A stretch of DNA of 64,000 bases. It comes from Vanessa cardui. Its lineage: Eukaryota > Arthropoda > Insecta > Lepidoptera > Nymphalidae. A model generated the notes under the pieces. The model did not search any database and was not told the origin of the DNA. It worked only from the letters and a program-made list of their open reading frames with translations. This document shows, piece by piece, positions 49,501 to 60,400 of this stretch (positions within the stretch are counted from its first letter, which is position 1; each line of letters starts with the position of its first letter). The DNA lies in assembly GCF_905220365.1 (NCBI RefSeq), contig NC_061143.1:9672001-9736000 (forward strand), given 5' to 3'. A program made the translations under genes and the position numbers.

Positions 49501-51567
49501 TAGTTCCCAAGATTGGTAGCGCATTGGCGATGAAAGGAATGGTTAATGTTTCTTACAACGCCATTGTCTATGAGCAGTGGTGACCACTTACCTTTAGATG
49601 GCCCATGTGCTCGTCCGCCAACAAATAGCATAAAAATAACACATACACTACACTTATATTGACGACCTCCATGGTCGAGTGGTGTGTACACTGGTTTTCA
49701 TGGGTACGCCACCCTGAGGTCCCGGGTTCGATTCCCGGCCGAGTCGATGTAGATTACCATTAGTTTTCTATGTTGTCTTGGGTCTGGGTGTTTGTGGTAC
49801 CGTCGTTACTTCTGATTTCCATAATACAAGTGCTTCAGCTACTTACATTGGGATCAGAGTAATGTATGTGATGTTGTCTCATATTTATTATTCATATTCT
49901 ATAAAATTATAATAATTTTCAGGCTCGTCTCGTTCAGTTCGAGACAAGTATGCTCATAGAGAAAGAAGCTTATATGAATAAGATCGAAGCTGACGTTCTC
50001 GACGTCAATCAAATCATGCAGGAACTAGCGGATATGGTTAATGCGCAGGCGCAATCTGTTGGTAAGGACTTAGTAAAGTTATACATAGTAGATCATTATA
50101 ATTTAATACATTTATAGACCTACTGTTGGGTACTATGAATGTATTATAATTTTAATCAACCCGTTTTCATTAAGAATTGTCATCCTAGTGAAAGGTTTAC
50201 CGTTTAGTAGGATAATTCTCATCCAAATTCAATACATAGCTAACGTCAAAACAAATTTACATTAAGGGGGATTCTTTTGTGTTTCATACTCTTTAAACTG
50301 CTTAAGACTAGTTTTTTTTTAGATTTTACTTAGTAGTAGTGTTTTTTACAAGCATGTTTGGATAGGTCCTATTTACTCACATACAGGGACATAACATCTT
50401 ATTTACTAAGGTTGAATATTTCTTGCAACACCAACATATACAGGTCAGATTACCTATATCTTTAAAATAAAATCGCTTCAATAGAGGCTATTAATAGGCT
50501 TTTGCATTTTTTTGTCCTGCGATTTTGTTTTGAGATAAAATATAATTTAATATTAATCTAGTAGTGTGAAATACACGTATAGTGCATTGGTCTTGCGCTT
50601 TTATGCATTTTTCTCCGATCGTAACTAATTACTGTACCTCAATAACGTATGTGTAAATAGAGTGTACCTACTAAAACATCTTCAGCAAAGTTGGACTTCA
50701 ATATTTTTTAAGAATTTTTGTTGGAGTTGGCAATTAGATAATTTTATTGGTAAGCACGGATAGGCTCAAAAAATCTTACACAATCTCAAGATCACAATCT
50801 GACAATGGCATATATTCAGCTATCTTTGTATATTATCTATATTTTATTAGTAACTAGCGATCCGGATTCGCACGGGTGCAATGCTGGTACTAAATATACT
50901 ACAGATTTTTCTAGTTTATTTACTATATTTTACATGCATTATATACAAAAACCCTACTCTCGAATCACTCATTAAAAAAAATCAATCACAATCCTTTGCG
51001 TCTCTTCGTCAAAAAGATCTAAGCATACATAGTTACAGACAGTGACTTTGTATACTATGCAATGATATTCTAATAAACAGATATGTTATACCCATACTAA
51101 ACAATAGAAAAAAGTGTGCCGCGCCGGGGACCGTTTATTTTACATTTCGTTACAATTAAAAAGGATAGCTTGATAAAAAACAATAAGTAAAGGGGATAAC
51201 TAAATGTTTTAATGGCGCAAAACGTATTACTACATAATTACGATATATTATAACGTATTACTGGCATAATTATGATAAAAACGACTAAAGGCAAACGTCC
51301 CAATTAGGACGTTTTCTAGTCTTCACTTTTTGCGCGTTAATGACATATCTGTTTACTAGAACATCATTGATACTATGTAATAATTTTACAGATACAGTTG
51401 AAAGTCACATCGAAGCTGCCAGTGCGAGCGTCGAGGCCGGAGTCGACGAGTTAGCCAAAGCAGCTGAGTATAAACGCAGATATAGAAGGAAAATGATGTT
51501 CATAATCCTAATCGGAACAATACTTGCGATCATATTCATCGTATGGATAATAAAGGCATTTAAGTAA
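46315..51567 (+). CDS. Syx7: Syntaxin-7-type endosomal Q-SNARE, complete, five coding exons
   Basis: Joining 46315-46535, 48138-48303, 49206-49334, 49923-50061 and 51392-51567 gives 831 nt, or 276 residues plus TAA. All introns are GT-AG and the phases match. Residues about 20-130 fit the Habc helical bundle (FSPTELYNLSEGIADNVNTI near the start). Residues about 193-246 form the SNARE motif, with Q214 in the expected zero-layer position, and residues 254-272 are one hydrophobic C-terminal anchor followed by KAFK. Human STX7 is of similar length (261). Family knowledge: syntaxin 7 (avalanche in Drosophila) pairs with Vti1, syntaxin 8 and VAMP7/8 in late endosome and lysosome fusion, facing the cytosol. 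Syntaxin 12/13 is a close relative, so the exact paralogue is less certain than the family. The ATG sits in an A-rich leader and is the first in frame. The introns hold a P-like element, two retroposons and another dispersed repeat. Confidence 0.93.
46599..47885 (+). mobile_element. P-superfamily-like element in Syx7 intron 1
   Basis: Terminal inverted repeats of about 27 bp begin CAAAGATTTAAATC and continue to GATGCGCCC with one mismatch. The perfect 8-bp duplication CATACAAA flanks it (46591-46598 and 47886-47893). It encodes the beginning of a THAP domain, the DNA-binding domain of P transposases. At 1287 bp it has no catalytic domain and is non-autonomous. Confidence 0.85.
46772..47401 (+). 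pseudogene. Truncated THAP-domain gene, two exons
   Basis: Exon 46772-46848 (MPSCAFRKCNHNSRN to GETFHS) has a GTAACT donor. A matching acceptor TTATTTAG before 47338 restores the frame and adds FPQDTLERIVDK before TGA at 47399. The C-x(4)-C start and the FHSFPQD join are typical of THAP domains. The remaining zinc ligands and the AVPTIF-type end are absent, as is any RNase H-like transposase core. Confidence 0.75.
48138..48303 (+). CDS. Syx7: Syx7 coding exon 2
   Basis: The acceptor is TTTCCAG and the donor AAG|GTATTT. It encodes the rest of Habc, including RDIQRLGVVVRRGDKPQKLQ, and ends in phase 0 at residue 129. Confidence 0.93.
49206..49334 (+). CDS. Syx7: Syx7 coding exon 3
   Basis: A 43-codon, phase 0-0 exon between TTTTTCAG and CAG|GTAATC. 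It encodes the linker between Habc and the SNARE motif, including the acidic stretch ADDEEASLLANQQAQ. Confidence 0.93.
49418..49640 (-). repeat. Dispersed retroposon in Syx7 intron 3
   Basis: TCTTGGTGGTAGGGCTTTGT to GCTCGTCCGCCAACAAATAG, the same family as 15457-15714. It starts about 80 bases past the exon 3 donor. Confidence 0.7.
49657..49888 (+). mobile_element. Second tRNA-derived SINE family, in Syx7 intron 3
   Basis: Begins CCATGGTCGAGTGGTGTG (box A) with box B GGTTCGATTCC at 49725-49735, followed by an unrelated body ending in an AT-rich tail. The head is closer to a tRNA than in the other SINE family, but it does not form a complete tRNA. Edges are approximate. Confidence 0.72.
49923..50061 (+). 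CDS. Syx7: Syx7 coding exon 4
   Basis: Encodes the first half of the SNARE helix (IEADVLDVNQIMQELADMVN), including the zero-layer glutamine Q214. It leaves in phase 1 at GTAAGG. Confidence 0.94.
50857..51068 (+). repeat. Dispersed repeat in Syx7 intron 4
   Basis: ACTAGCGATCCGGATTCGCA to TTTGTATACTATGCAATGAT, the family of 15170-15374. Confidence 0.6.
51392..51567 (+). CDS. Syx7: Syx7 coding exon 5 and stop
   Basis: The acceptor is TTTTACAG. It encodes the second half of the SNARE helix, a basic juxtamembrane stretch (KRRYRRK) and the tail anchor (FIILIGTILAIIFIVWII), then TAA. Confidence 0.94.
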
Positions 51568-51837
51568 ATACATAACCAAATTATATTAATACAACTTACA
51601 TATGGCAATCTTTTTATTTTTTTTAATTATACGCCATATTTGTTTTATCATTTCCACTGTCATAGTGAACCATTACACGTTGAAGAAATCGTTTTTGATT
51701 ATGTATATATATTTAGCAACGACTTAAAATAATTTTGAAAAAAATTCGTTGAAAGTGTAACAAAGATTTAAAAGGAACGCTAAGATAGTTTGGAAAAAAA
51801 AATGAAATCGAAAACTGACCAAATCTTTCCTTGTAAT

Positions 51838-51843
51838 AATAAA
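51838..51843 (+). terminator. Candidate poly(A) signal of Syx7
   Basis: AATAAA lies 271 bases after the Syx7 stop and is followed by a GT/T-rich stretch (TTTGGTTTGTTTTTCTT). It is the first AATAAA with such a context, but AT-rich DNA produces this hexamer often by chance. Confidence 0.45.
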
Positions 51844-51994
51844 TATTTGGTTTGTTTTTCTTATATTTACACTTGTCTTTAATTATTATTTATAATACGA
51901 GCGAGATGACAGTCGACAATATTAAAAGATTATAAAACATTAAAATGTCAAACTGACATTGACAAGAATGTAGATATTTCGTTTGTATAAATTA

Positions 51995-52544
51995 TAGTAC
52001 GACAAAAATTAGATGTCGCATCGGCAAAATTCGTGAAACCGATCACATCCGAAATAAGTACGCTATCCCAAATTATCAATATATATTACTTGTGTGAATA
52101 TGATCTTTACACAAACGTAATAACGTGTAATATCATATGACCTAATATATTCGTCAATTTGCTTTCTCGGGTTGAACTGACGCGAGAATCTATAGCGACG
52201 AATACAGACTGTCAAGTATAAGTTGGCGTTCCTGTGGCAGCACCTGCTACACCCTTTGTTTTACCACTTTTTTGTTTATTTTACCAATATCACCCTAGAA
52301 AATAATTCTCTACGTCTCATTTTTAATAGATTTTGGGTAAGTTTTCTTAATAAGGGTAAATAAAACAAATAAGATATAAATGAACAAAAAAAATTAGTAC
52401 ATGTTTTTGCCACACGCCAACTTACATTTGACGCGCTATAGCGTCGAATGGCGCGGTAAGGTAGCTATTTCTATTAGTTGTGTAAATCGGCAGTAATCGG
52501 TTTTACGAATTTTGCCAATGCTACATCTAAGTTGGGTCGCACTA
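51995..52544. mobile_element. TA-flanked miniature element, copy 3, with an internal inverted-repeat element
   Basis: Same terminal repeats with several substitutions, and TA at 51993-51994 and 52545-52546. It is longer than copy 1 because of the inverted-repeat segment at 52211-52432. It lies about 430 bases past the Syx7 stop codon. Confidence 0.78.
52211..52432. mobile_element. Inverted-repeat segment nested in MITE copy 3
   Basis: GTCAAGTATAAGTTGGCG at the left and its near-complement (16 of 18) at the right bound 222 bp that has no counterpart in the copy at 16-341. No clear target duplication is seen, so the exact edges are uncertain. Confidence 0.55.
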
Positions 52545-52546
52545 TA

Positions 52547-55500
52547 CGTCGATATCATTATTATTAAAAAAAAAGAAAATGATTATTTAGATGTTATATA
52601 ATCTATGTCATATAATAGATTTTACGCTATAAAATGTTTTTTTTTTTTTTAATTTAGTAAAAGATTTATTGTACCTTAATCGAGAAATACTTATATGTTT
52701 ATTATGGGCTCGAGTAGATTTTAAAATGTTTTATTTACTACAACTATCACTGGTATGTTATATAAAGAGACTGATATAAAAAGGCGATTATATTAAAAAA
52801 TGAAGGAGCTTTTCGTTTTATCTTTTTTTTTCAATTAAAAAAAAAACTAATTTTAGTGCAAAAATGTATATTAACCTACCTTTTAAACGTTATCTGAGCG
52901 AACAAATTATTAATAGAAAAGTATTTAATTTAATTATTTTTTTTTGTAATATCGTTTTCTTGTCTGTTTAGTTTATAGACTATCGAAATATGAATTATAA
53001 TCTATAGGTGAATTAATTATTTATAATCAACATCATACTTTCTGATAGACTTATTACAAATACCTCAGAAATGAATACCAGTTTATTTACAATAAACATT
53101 TTCGTTATTCAATCTTAGCAAATCCAATTCGAATTCCTAACAACACTTACATACAGATGTTTCTCAGAAATAAAAAAAAATCAAATTCTTATTTTTAAAT
53201 GATAAATAAATACCTTGCCATAACAATTATTAAGGAAGTATATAATGCATATTTTTTCCATAATTATTGTTTTTTTTTTTATATAAATATTATTCCATTG
53301 TCTGTGGACCCTTTTTAAATATGAAAAGGATGGAATCCATTACAAAGGCATCACACTTGCATGCCTTAAAAATTATTAAGTTTGTCTATGATAGATTAAA
53401 TATGATATCGTATGATTATGCAACTTATGTGTATTATTATAAAAACAATCTGAATTTAAAACTAAAATTATGATTGAAAATGCAAGAGATATGATTGTTT
53501 TTTTTTTAATAGTAAAAATTTGTTATTCGTTTTGTATTTTAGCTTTAATTTATAGTTATATAGTTTGATTTATAAATAAAAGTGACATCATATATTGATA
53601 CTGAAAATTGCTGACTTAATTTTGTACTATGTATTGTCAGTATGATTCATGATTCATAACGACACTTTTGATAATGATAACAAAATATCATCGGGGTGCT
53701 ATCCTGATTTCTGTATACATTAGCTAAATAGCATGAAGTCAATGTTGCCATTATCAAATGGTAGACACTTAATTTATTTTTATAAACAGTATTTATTTTG
53801 TTATTCTTATTTATTTATTCCATCAACGCAACGACGAGAGTACTTCTTAAAATCGTTATATAAAAACTGTAACCCTACAAGTATTTACCAATTATAAATA
53901 AATCATTCTTGAAAGTTGGTTGTTTTTTTTTTGTATAATATATACATCACAATATTTCTTATTATTTAAAAGTAGTTTGACATCATGATATAGCTTTCTT
54001 CGTTTCAATAGTTTTAGCGTGATAAACATCCAAATTTATGTTTAGCCATCATAGCTGTAACTGTAGTAGAACATATGAATTTTACATAAGTATCAATGTT
54101 GGTATATATTTCGCCGATATGCTTTAGTACTATCGAGGGGTCCCAGTGGCTATGACACGAGAATCTTAGCAGAAATTTTGGGACACTACCCCGGACAACA
54201 CTGATGACTTTCAAGTATTTAATTAGTTTAAAAATTTCGGTCGTGAATGAAATCTGTGAGTGAATGATATCGACGACATATGTTTTAAAGGATAGGACCG
54301 TTTAAAATAAAAAAATATTAATAAAAATACTGTTTATTTACATTTTATTCCACTTGAGAGTCGAGAGACTGCGTTCTTCAAACAGAATATAGTGAGAAGA
54401 ATTAAAAAAATAAATAAACTAATAATACACTTTACCAACCAAGATATTAAGGCATTTGGGCATTTTTTCATGAAGGTATTTAAAAATCGCTATCGTAGGA
54501 TCACAGACCCGTTGTACAGCACCCTATATTTTTAATCTTATCTTATGTCCTGAAGGTATATATAAGAAAATTATTATGAGATATAACAAAATTATAGAAT
54601 AAGGTATAATCTGTTTTGAATGAAACCAATCATATGTTATGTTATATGTAAGAATAACATATTTGACATATCAGAAGAGATGAAAGAAAAAATTTTGAGA
54701 AGACTATTTAAAATATAATTATATATTTAATATTTCAATATCCTGGTTGGTTTTACAGTAAATATTACAACGAAAAAATTGATTTTAAAAATCGATTTTA
54801 CAACTGAAATAAGACTATCATCCTAACAGACAAATAATTAAAATAACATTAATTTAACCAACATGGTAACATGAAATTTTGACTCCCACTTACATTAAAA
54901 AAGATTATTGTCGGTACAAATCATTCATTGTTGCAAAGGAACAGTACAAAATAATCTCCTAAATGCCCCTTAATAAACCTAGCATATATGCATTAATTTT
55001 GAACGAAAATATCAATATACAACTACTAACCCGACTAACGAAAAATCATTTTTCATTAATTTATTGTAACACATAGGTTTTATACGTACCACCAGTAGTA
55101 CAGGATGAGATTTAAAGTGGCATCGCATCATCTATATTGACATCTCGCTCACACATTGTTGTGAGTATAGGTAGCGACAGTGTGTGAGCGAGACGGCTAT
55201 AACAGCGAAGCTACGTCTATTTCAATCTTATCTTTCATTTGCACAGTATGTAATAATTAAAACCCTAATAGAGGCTTAAATTTTGGGGATAATGGTGTAA
55301 CCATTTATGTTGAATTTATTTGAAGATAATTACCCAATTTTCCTGGAGCCATATCACTCTATATTACAAATTATGTTAGGTCATCTGTTTGGTTTTAATT
55401 ATTAGCGCTCTTTCAAAACGTAAGCTAACCCAATACGTGACATATCATAAGAAAAATTTATAGTTCATTAAATCTAAACCCTGTTATTTCGGGAAACTTA

Positions 55501-56897
55501 TTTCAACTCACAAGCGATCACAATCAAAGCAACTTATTGACATATAAAATATTAATTCATTGTATTCAACGGTAGGAGTAAATATAAAGTAACTGCAGAT
55601 TTATATATTCAATACCATTTTAATGAAGTACGGCACGGCAGACAGATCTTGATTAATAAAAATATATAATGCCAAACTATTCATATATATTTAACAACTC
55701 ATATCTATTTCATGTTTCCTTCCATAACTCCAATATCAATTTAAAAGTATGAATCCATTATGAATACCACAAATTATTTTAAATTCTGACCAATCATGTT
55801 ATGGAAATTCAAGGTCAAATTTTTTATTTATCTTTACTCGTGCCATTGAAAACTACACGACTTATTAAGGCGAGCATCGGTTTCAAGTAGGTGTTTGACA
55901 AAGACTTAAATCATAGTCGGGCATTTTGATTGTGAAAAATCATAAGTGATAGATTGTCTTGTGAAACAATTTCGATAATAAGAGTTTAAATACATTTTAT
56001 ATGTTGACAGGAATTTTTACAATTTCATATATATTTATACGATATTTGGTTCCGCGAAAATGTTATGAATCCATTGCAATAGAATGTATAAAAAAAAATT
56101 TAATCGATAAATCGATTTTACTATCGATCAGATTGTCTTGAGCACTCAGAATCATAATCGATGTTGTATTTAATTTTTTATTACCAAAATATATGCAACA
56201 TCCAAACATAGATTAAACTAAACTTTTTTTTAATTATACATTTTGCTTAAAGGTATAAAATTTGTAGGTTTACATTTCGTATACATTCTATTAATATGGA
56301 CTAGACATACTTATATCCTGTGTCTACAAAATAAAAGACATCTATACAAGATCTGTACATTTTTACACCTTTTTTAAAAATTAACAGTAAGAAAAAAATC
56401 ATCATTTTTTATTTCCTTTTAAATTGATTTCTATTTTTGTATGTTATTTCTAAAAGTATATAAACAAATAATATATAAGTGTATCATGATATGTAATGGG
56501 AATTATTAGTGAAATATATAGTTTCTTTCGTTTCTTCAAAACTGAAATTTTTGAACTATTTCATCATAAAATATATTTTTCTTATTGTCTCATCAATTAA
56601 AAACATTTTTTTAAAATATGGACAAGGGTGTAAAAGAGATAACATATTCAAATATCATACGAAAGACAGAGACGGAAATAATTTAAACACCTTCGTTTTG
56701 CGATTTATTTTAATTTAAACTGTGTTAATTTTTTCATTTTTACATACAAATATGCTAGGAATTAACGAATACTTTAATTATTGCTTTTCACAGTATACTG
56801 TATTTGATATAACTGAGGCAGTTTATTTTAACAGTCAAATATATACTTTAATTCTATGAGAATAAGGTATAAAAGAACATTCTCTTATTTGGAACAT
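52547..56897. other. Intergenic DNA between the convergent genes
   Basis: AT-rich, with no gene recognised. A hairpin of 13-bp arms is at 55143-55193. The 3' UTRs of Syx7 and Tfb1 should reach into the two edges. Confidence 0.45.
55143..55193. repeat. Short hairpin with 13-bp perfect arms
   Basis: TCTCGCTCACACA and its exact complement TGTGTGAGCGAGA are separated by 25 bases. Confidence 0.85.
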
Positions 56898-56903
56898 TTT
56901 ATT
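56898..56903 (-). terminator. Possible poly(A) signal of Tfb1
   Basis: TTTATT on the + strand reads AATAAA on the - strand, 411 bases past the Tfb1 stop. It is one of several candidates in AT-rich DNA and nothing else supports it. Confidence 0.2.
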
Positions 56904-57313
56904 CGAATATGAGGATATAGAGAGCCGGTTTTAGTTTGGCGATCCTTCAAGAGGTCAATGAACTAACAGTATTAGGGATTCCTATGAAATTAAATTAATT
57001 TAACTCATAATAACATTGTTTTAATATTATTATGACAATTACTGTCATCTTTAAACATTGACACTAGGTTATTAACAATAATTAATTGTTTAGAGATTTT
57101 ATCATTATTATATTCATTATAAAAGACAATAAAATAACATATACGACCTTCATAGATAATAAGAGTTTTATAAATCAATGAAGCTACGGAATTCCTAATA
57201 CATGTCAGTCACAATGAACCCCAAAAAAGCAGACTCTAATCCCGGGTATAACGAATGAAGGCACTAAAACCGGCCCCGAACCAGATGTAACCAGTATTCC
57301 CATCCTGCCTCTA

Positions 57314-57436
57314 CTACCGCAGCTTTGCCTGTCTCTGTTGCCACAGCGCGTACTTGGCGCAAGCTGTGTCGATCATTTGGTTCATGTGTTTGGTGAGAGA
57401 TGTCGCTAGTGGGGTGAGGTCACGGAGCATTTTCTC
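57314..57436 (-). CDS. Tfb1: Tfb1 last exon and stop
   Basis: Forty codons (EKMLRDLTPLATSLTKHMNQ to QAKLR) and TAG. The acceptor is ATTCCCCAG. The T-rich tract before it is the 3' tail of a CR1-like LINE. Confidence 0.92.
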   Translation of the reverse strand, partial: EKMLRDLTPLATSLTKHMNQMIDTACAKYALWQQRQAKLR

Positions 57437-60400
57437 CTGGGGAATAATCAAATCAAATCAAATCAATTTTATTCAAGTAATCTTCAAAATAAAGCGTTTT
57501 TGAATCGTCAATAATCAAATACTACCACCGTTTCTGAAAGCAGCTTCTAGCGGAAAGAAACGGCAAGAAACTCGCATAGTTGCTCTTTTCAAATAAACAC
57601 ATTTACAATGCTGTTATTGACAGTAATTAGCGTCCTATGATGGAACCCGAGCCTAACTCCAGGCGTTTCTCTCTAAAAAGTACTTTTTTAATGAATAGTA
57701 TGATTTATTTATTAATTTAGTCTTAATAATATTTTTAAATTTTGAAAATGGTAAATTGATTATATTTTATAACATCGAACAGTCACTCAGTACACTTCAA
57801 CAGATAGCAAGCCCATCACTATCAACGATAGTTATTCAAGTCATTAGTAATAACTGTCAGTGCGACCATACCAAGCCATTGGCTCTTAACCATTTTTTTT
57901 TATGGTATAGGTTGGCGGACGATCATACGGGCCACCTGATGGTAAGTGGTCACCATCGCCCATAGACAATGACGCTGTAAGAAATATTAATTATTCCTTA
58001 CATTGTCAATGATATGATATATCTTTTATGTGTTTGTTTAATCGCATAAAAATAAAAAGCAACCAATTAATATTATTGTTAAACAACACCTTCGATATAC
58101 TTCGCGTGGTTTATAAATAATAAAAACTTAAAGCGTGATTCAATGTACCACGCAGCGCCATCTATGTGCTTTACTATAAATTGCCATATGACAAAATAAC
58201 TATAAATAATTAATGATAATGGTTGACGTCTGGATGAGAAATTGACGTGAATAATTTTAAAAGAATATATCATGACAAATTGATTTTAATTAAAGACTAA
58301 GGAAACTCTAGAAGTGTCAAATGGAACTCTCATACTAGAAAAACTACTAAAACGCAACATAACTCTTTATATTATATATATAGTAGCACTTACCTCGAAG
58401 GGCCTCAATTTAACATTCCTAAACCTAAGCAGAGCCTCGTAGAACTTCTCCGCCCTGGCGGGCGTGTCCTCCGAGTCGTTGCCGGCGCCCGGCTGCGGGA
58501 AGCATCGCCAGAGTTCGCGCAATAGCTCGCCGCCCGACAGGTACAAACGGTTCAACTCACTCTTCACATCCTGTGGAACTAGTTCTGTAAACGGAAATAT
58601 TAAATTGTACGAATTATTTAAACAATATTTATAAGGCAGGCAGGAGCTGGATGCGATTAGCCTGAGAAAGACCACAGTGGCGTGCACTGGGAGAGGCCTA
58701 TGTCCAGCAGTGGACAAAAATAGGCTGTTGATGATGATGATGATGATGATAAAAGATTTTGACGCTGGTATTGACATAGAAATAATTTTGTAATAGGATA
58801 TGAATCTAATTGAATATTATTCCTTTTTCTAATGGGAACAGTGAGGCACAGAGCCAGGAAATTTTTCACTTTTTTGGACTCGTTGGCAGTCTCAAGAAAA
58901 ACTTTCCAATGCAAGACTTATTATATAGACAAGTATGGTACTCTTCAAAACTCTCATCACCTCCCACGTGGCATGACCTTTTACTGCCCACTTATCACTC
59001 CACACCAGTTCCATCATAACTCACCACCGTACACTACCCCCACCCGTAACTCACATCACCCACCACTACCCATCACCTGCCATCCCTCACCAGTCCCACC
59101 TCCCACGTGACATGACCTTTTACTGCCCACTTATCACTCCACACCAGTTCCATCATAACTGACCACCGTACACTACCCCCACCCGTCACTCACATCACCC
59201 ACCACTACTCATCACCTGCCATCCCTCACCAGTCCCACCTCCCACGTGACATGACCTTTTACTGCCCACTTATCACTCCACACATGTTCCATCATAACTC
59301 ACCACCGTACACTACCCCCACCCGTCACTCACATCACCCACCACTACCCATCACCTGCCATCCCTCACCAGTCCCACCTCCCACGTGACATGACCTTTTA
59401 CTGCCCACTTATCACTCCACACCAGTTTATCACTGTACACTACTCCCACCCGTCACTCACATCACCCACCACTACCCATCACCTCCCACCCCTCATCATC
59501 CCCCCGCACCCCTTGGGGCAGTACTCACGCGCCATGCAGGCGGCGTGGTGCTGGCGCATGAGCGCGCCGCCGGGGCTGAGCTCGCCCAGCGCGCCCACAG
59601 CGGCGGCCGCGCTCACGCGCACCGGCCGCTGGCACTGCTGACCGCTCGACCACGCCTGCCACGCGACACAACATTACAAAACGCTTACAACTATGTTTCA
59701 TGTATTCTACTATAATATCACCTTAAATTAAATGAACATAACTGGTTTGCAACACCAGATATTATATATAACACAATTGGCTTTAAAAATTATGATTGTA
59801 TTTCTTAGAATCTATTGAATTGCAGATAAAGAGAAACTTCGGATTTTCATACATGTGAATTTAGAGGGTTAGCCTCATTCGACTTCCAACAATAATACCA
59901 AAAATTAGTAAATAGGATAGTATAGTGGATAGTAAAGTTTGCAAGCTCATCTATTTAAATACCTCATCAAATATTATACTGTAATACTTATTGTTAGTAT
60001 AATCTGTATAGTTGTATTCCGATTTAAATAAATAATAAGTGTAACTCTGGCGAAACTATTTAGATCCCTATAGCATTAACGGTATAAGAGATAAAAAAAT
60101 TATTACACTATATTCTCTAGTCTATTCCAATGAAAGTAGGAAAAAAAGTAAACAAAGCTAATAACTCAGATATATTGTACACTATCAAGTATTTTTTTGT
60201 AAATCCATAACAAAATTCATAGATTAATCACGCTCTCGACCAAATATTGTTTATTTGGCTTTCTTTGATGATGATTGATCAGCTAGCATTTATAAGTCGC
60301 CGATAGAAATTAAGAAAAGGATTGAATAAAAAACGCCCCAAAATACATAAAGATCACTATAATTTATAACTCACCTGACAGACCGACGCTAGAGCTGATA

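Noticed and set aside
49657..49745. Possible tRNA gene
   Set aside because: Boxes A and B are present but the sequence does not close into a cloverleaf acceptor stem and continues into a SINE body.
58810..59641. Open frames over the minisatellite and the GC-rich exon on the + strand
   Set aside because: They follow the 139-bp repeat and the antisense of a Tfb1 exon.
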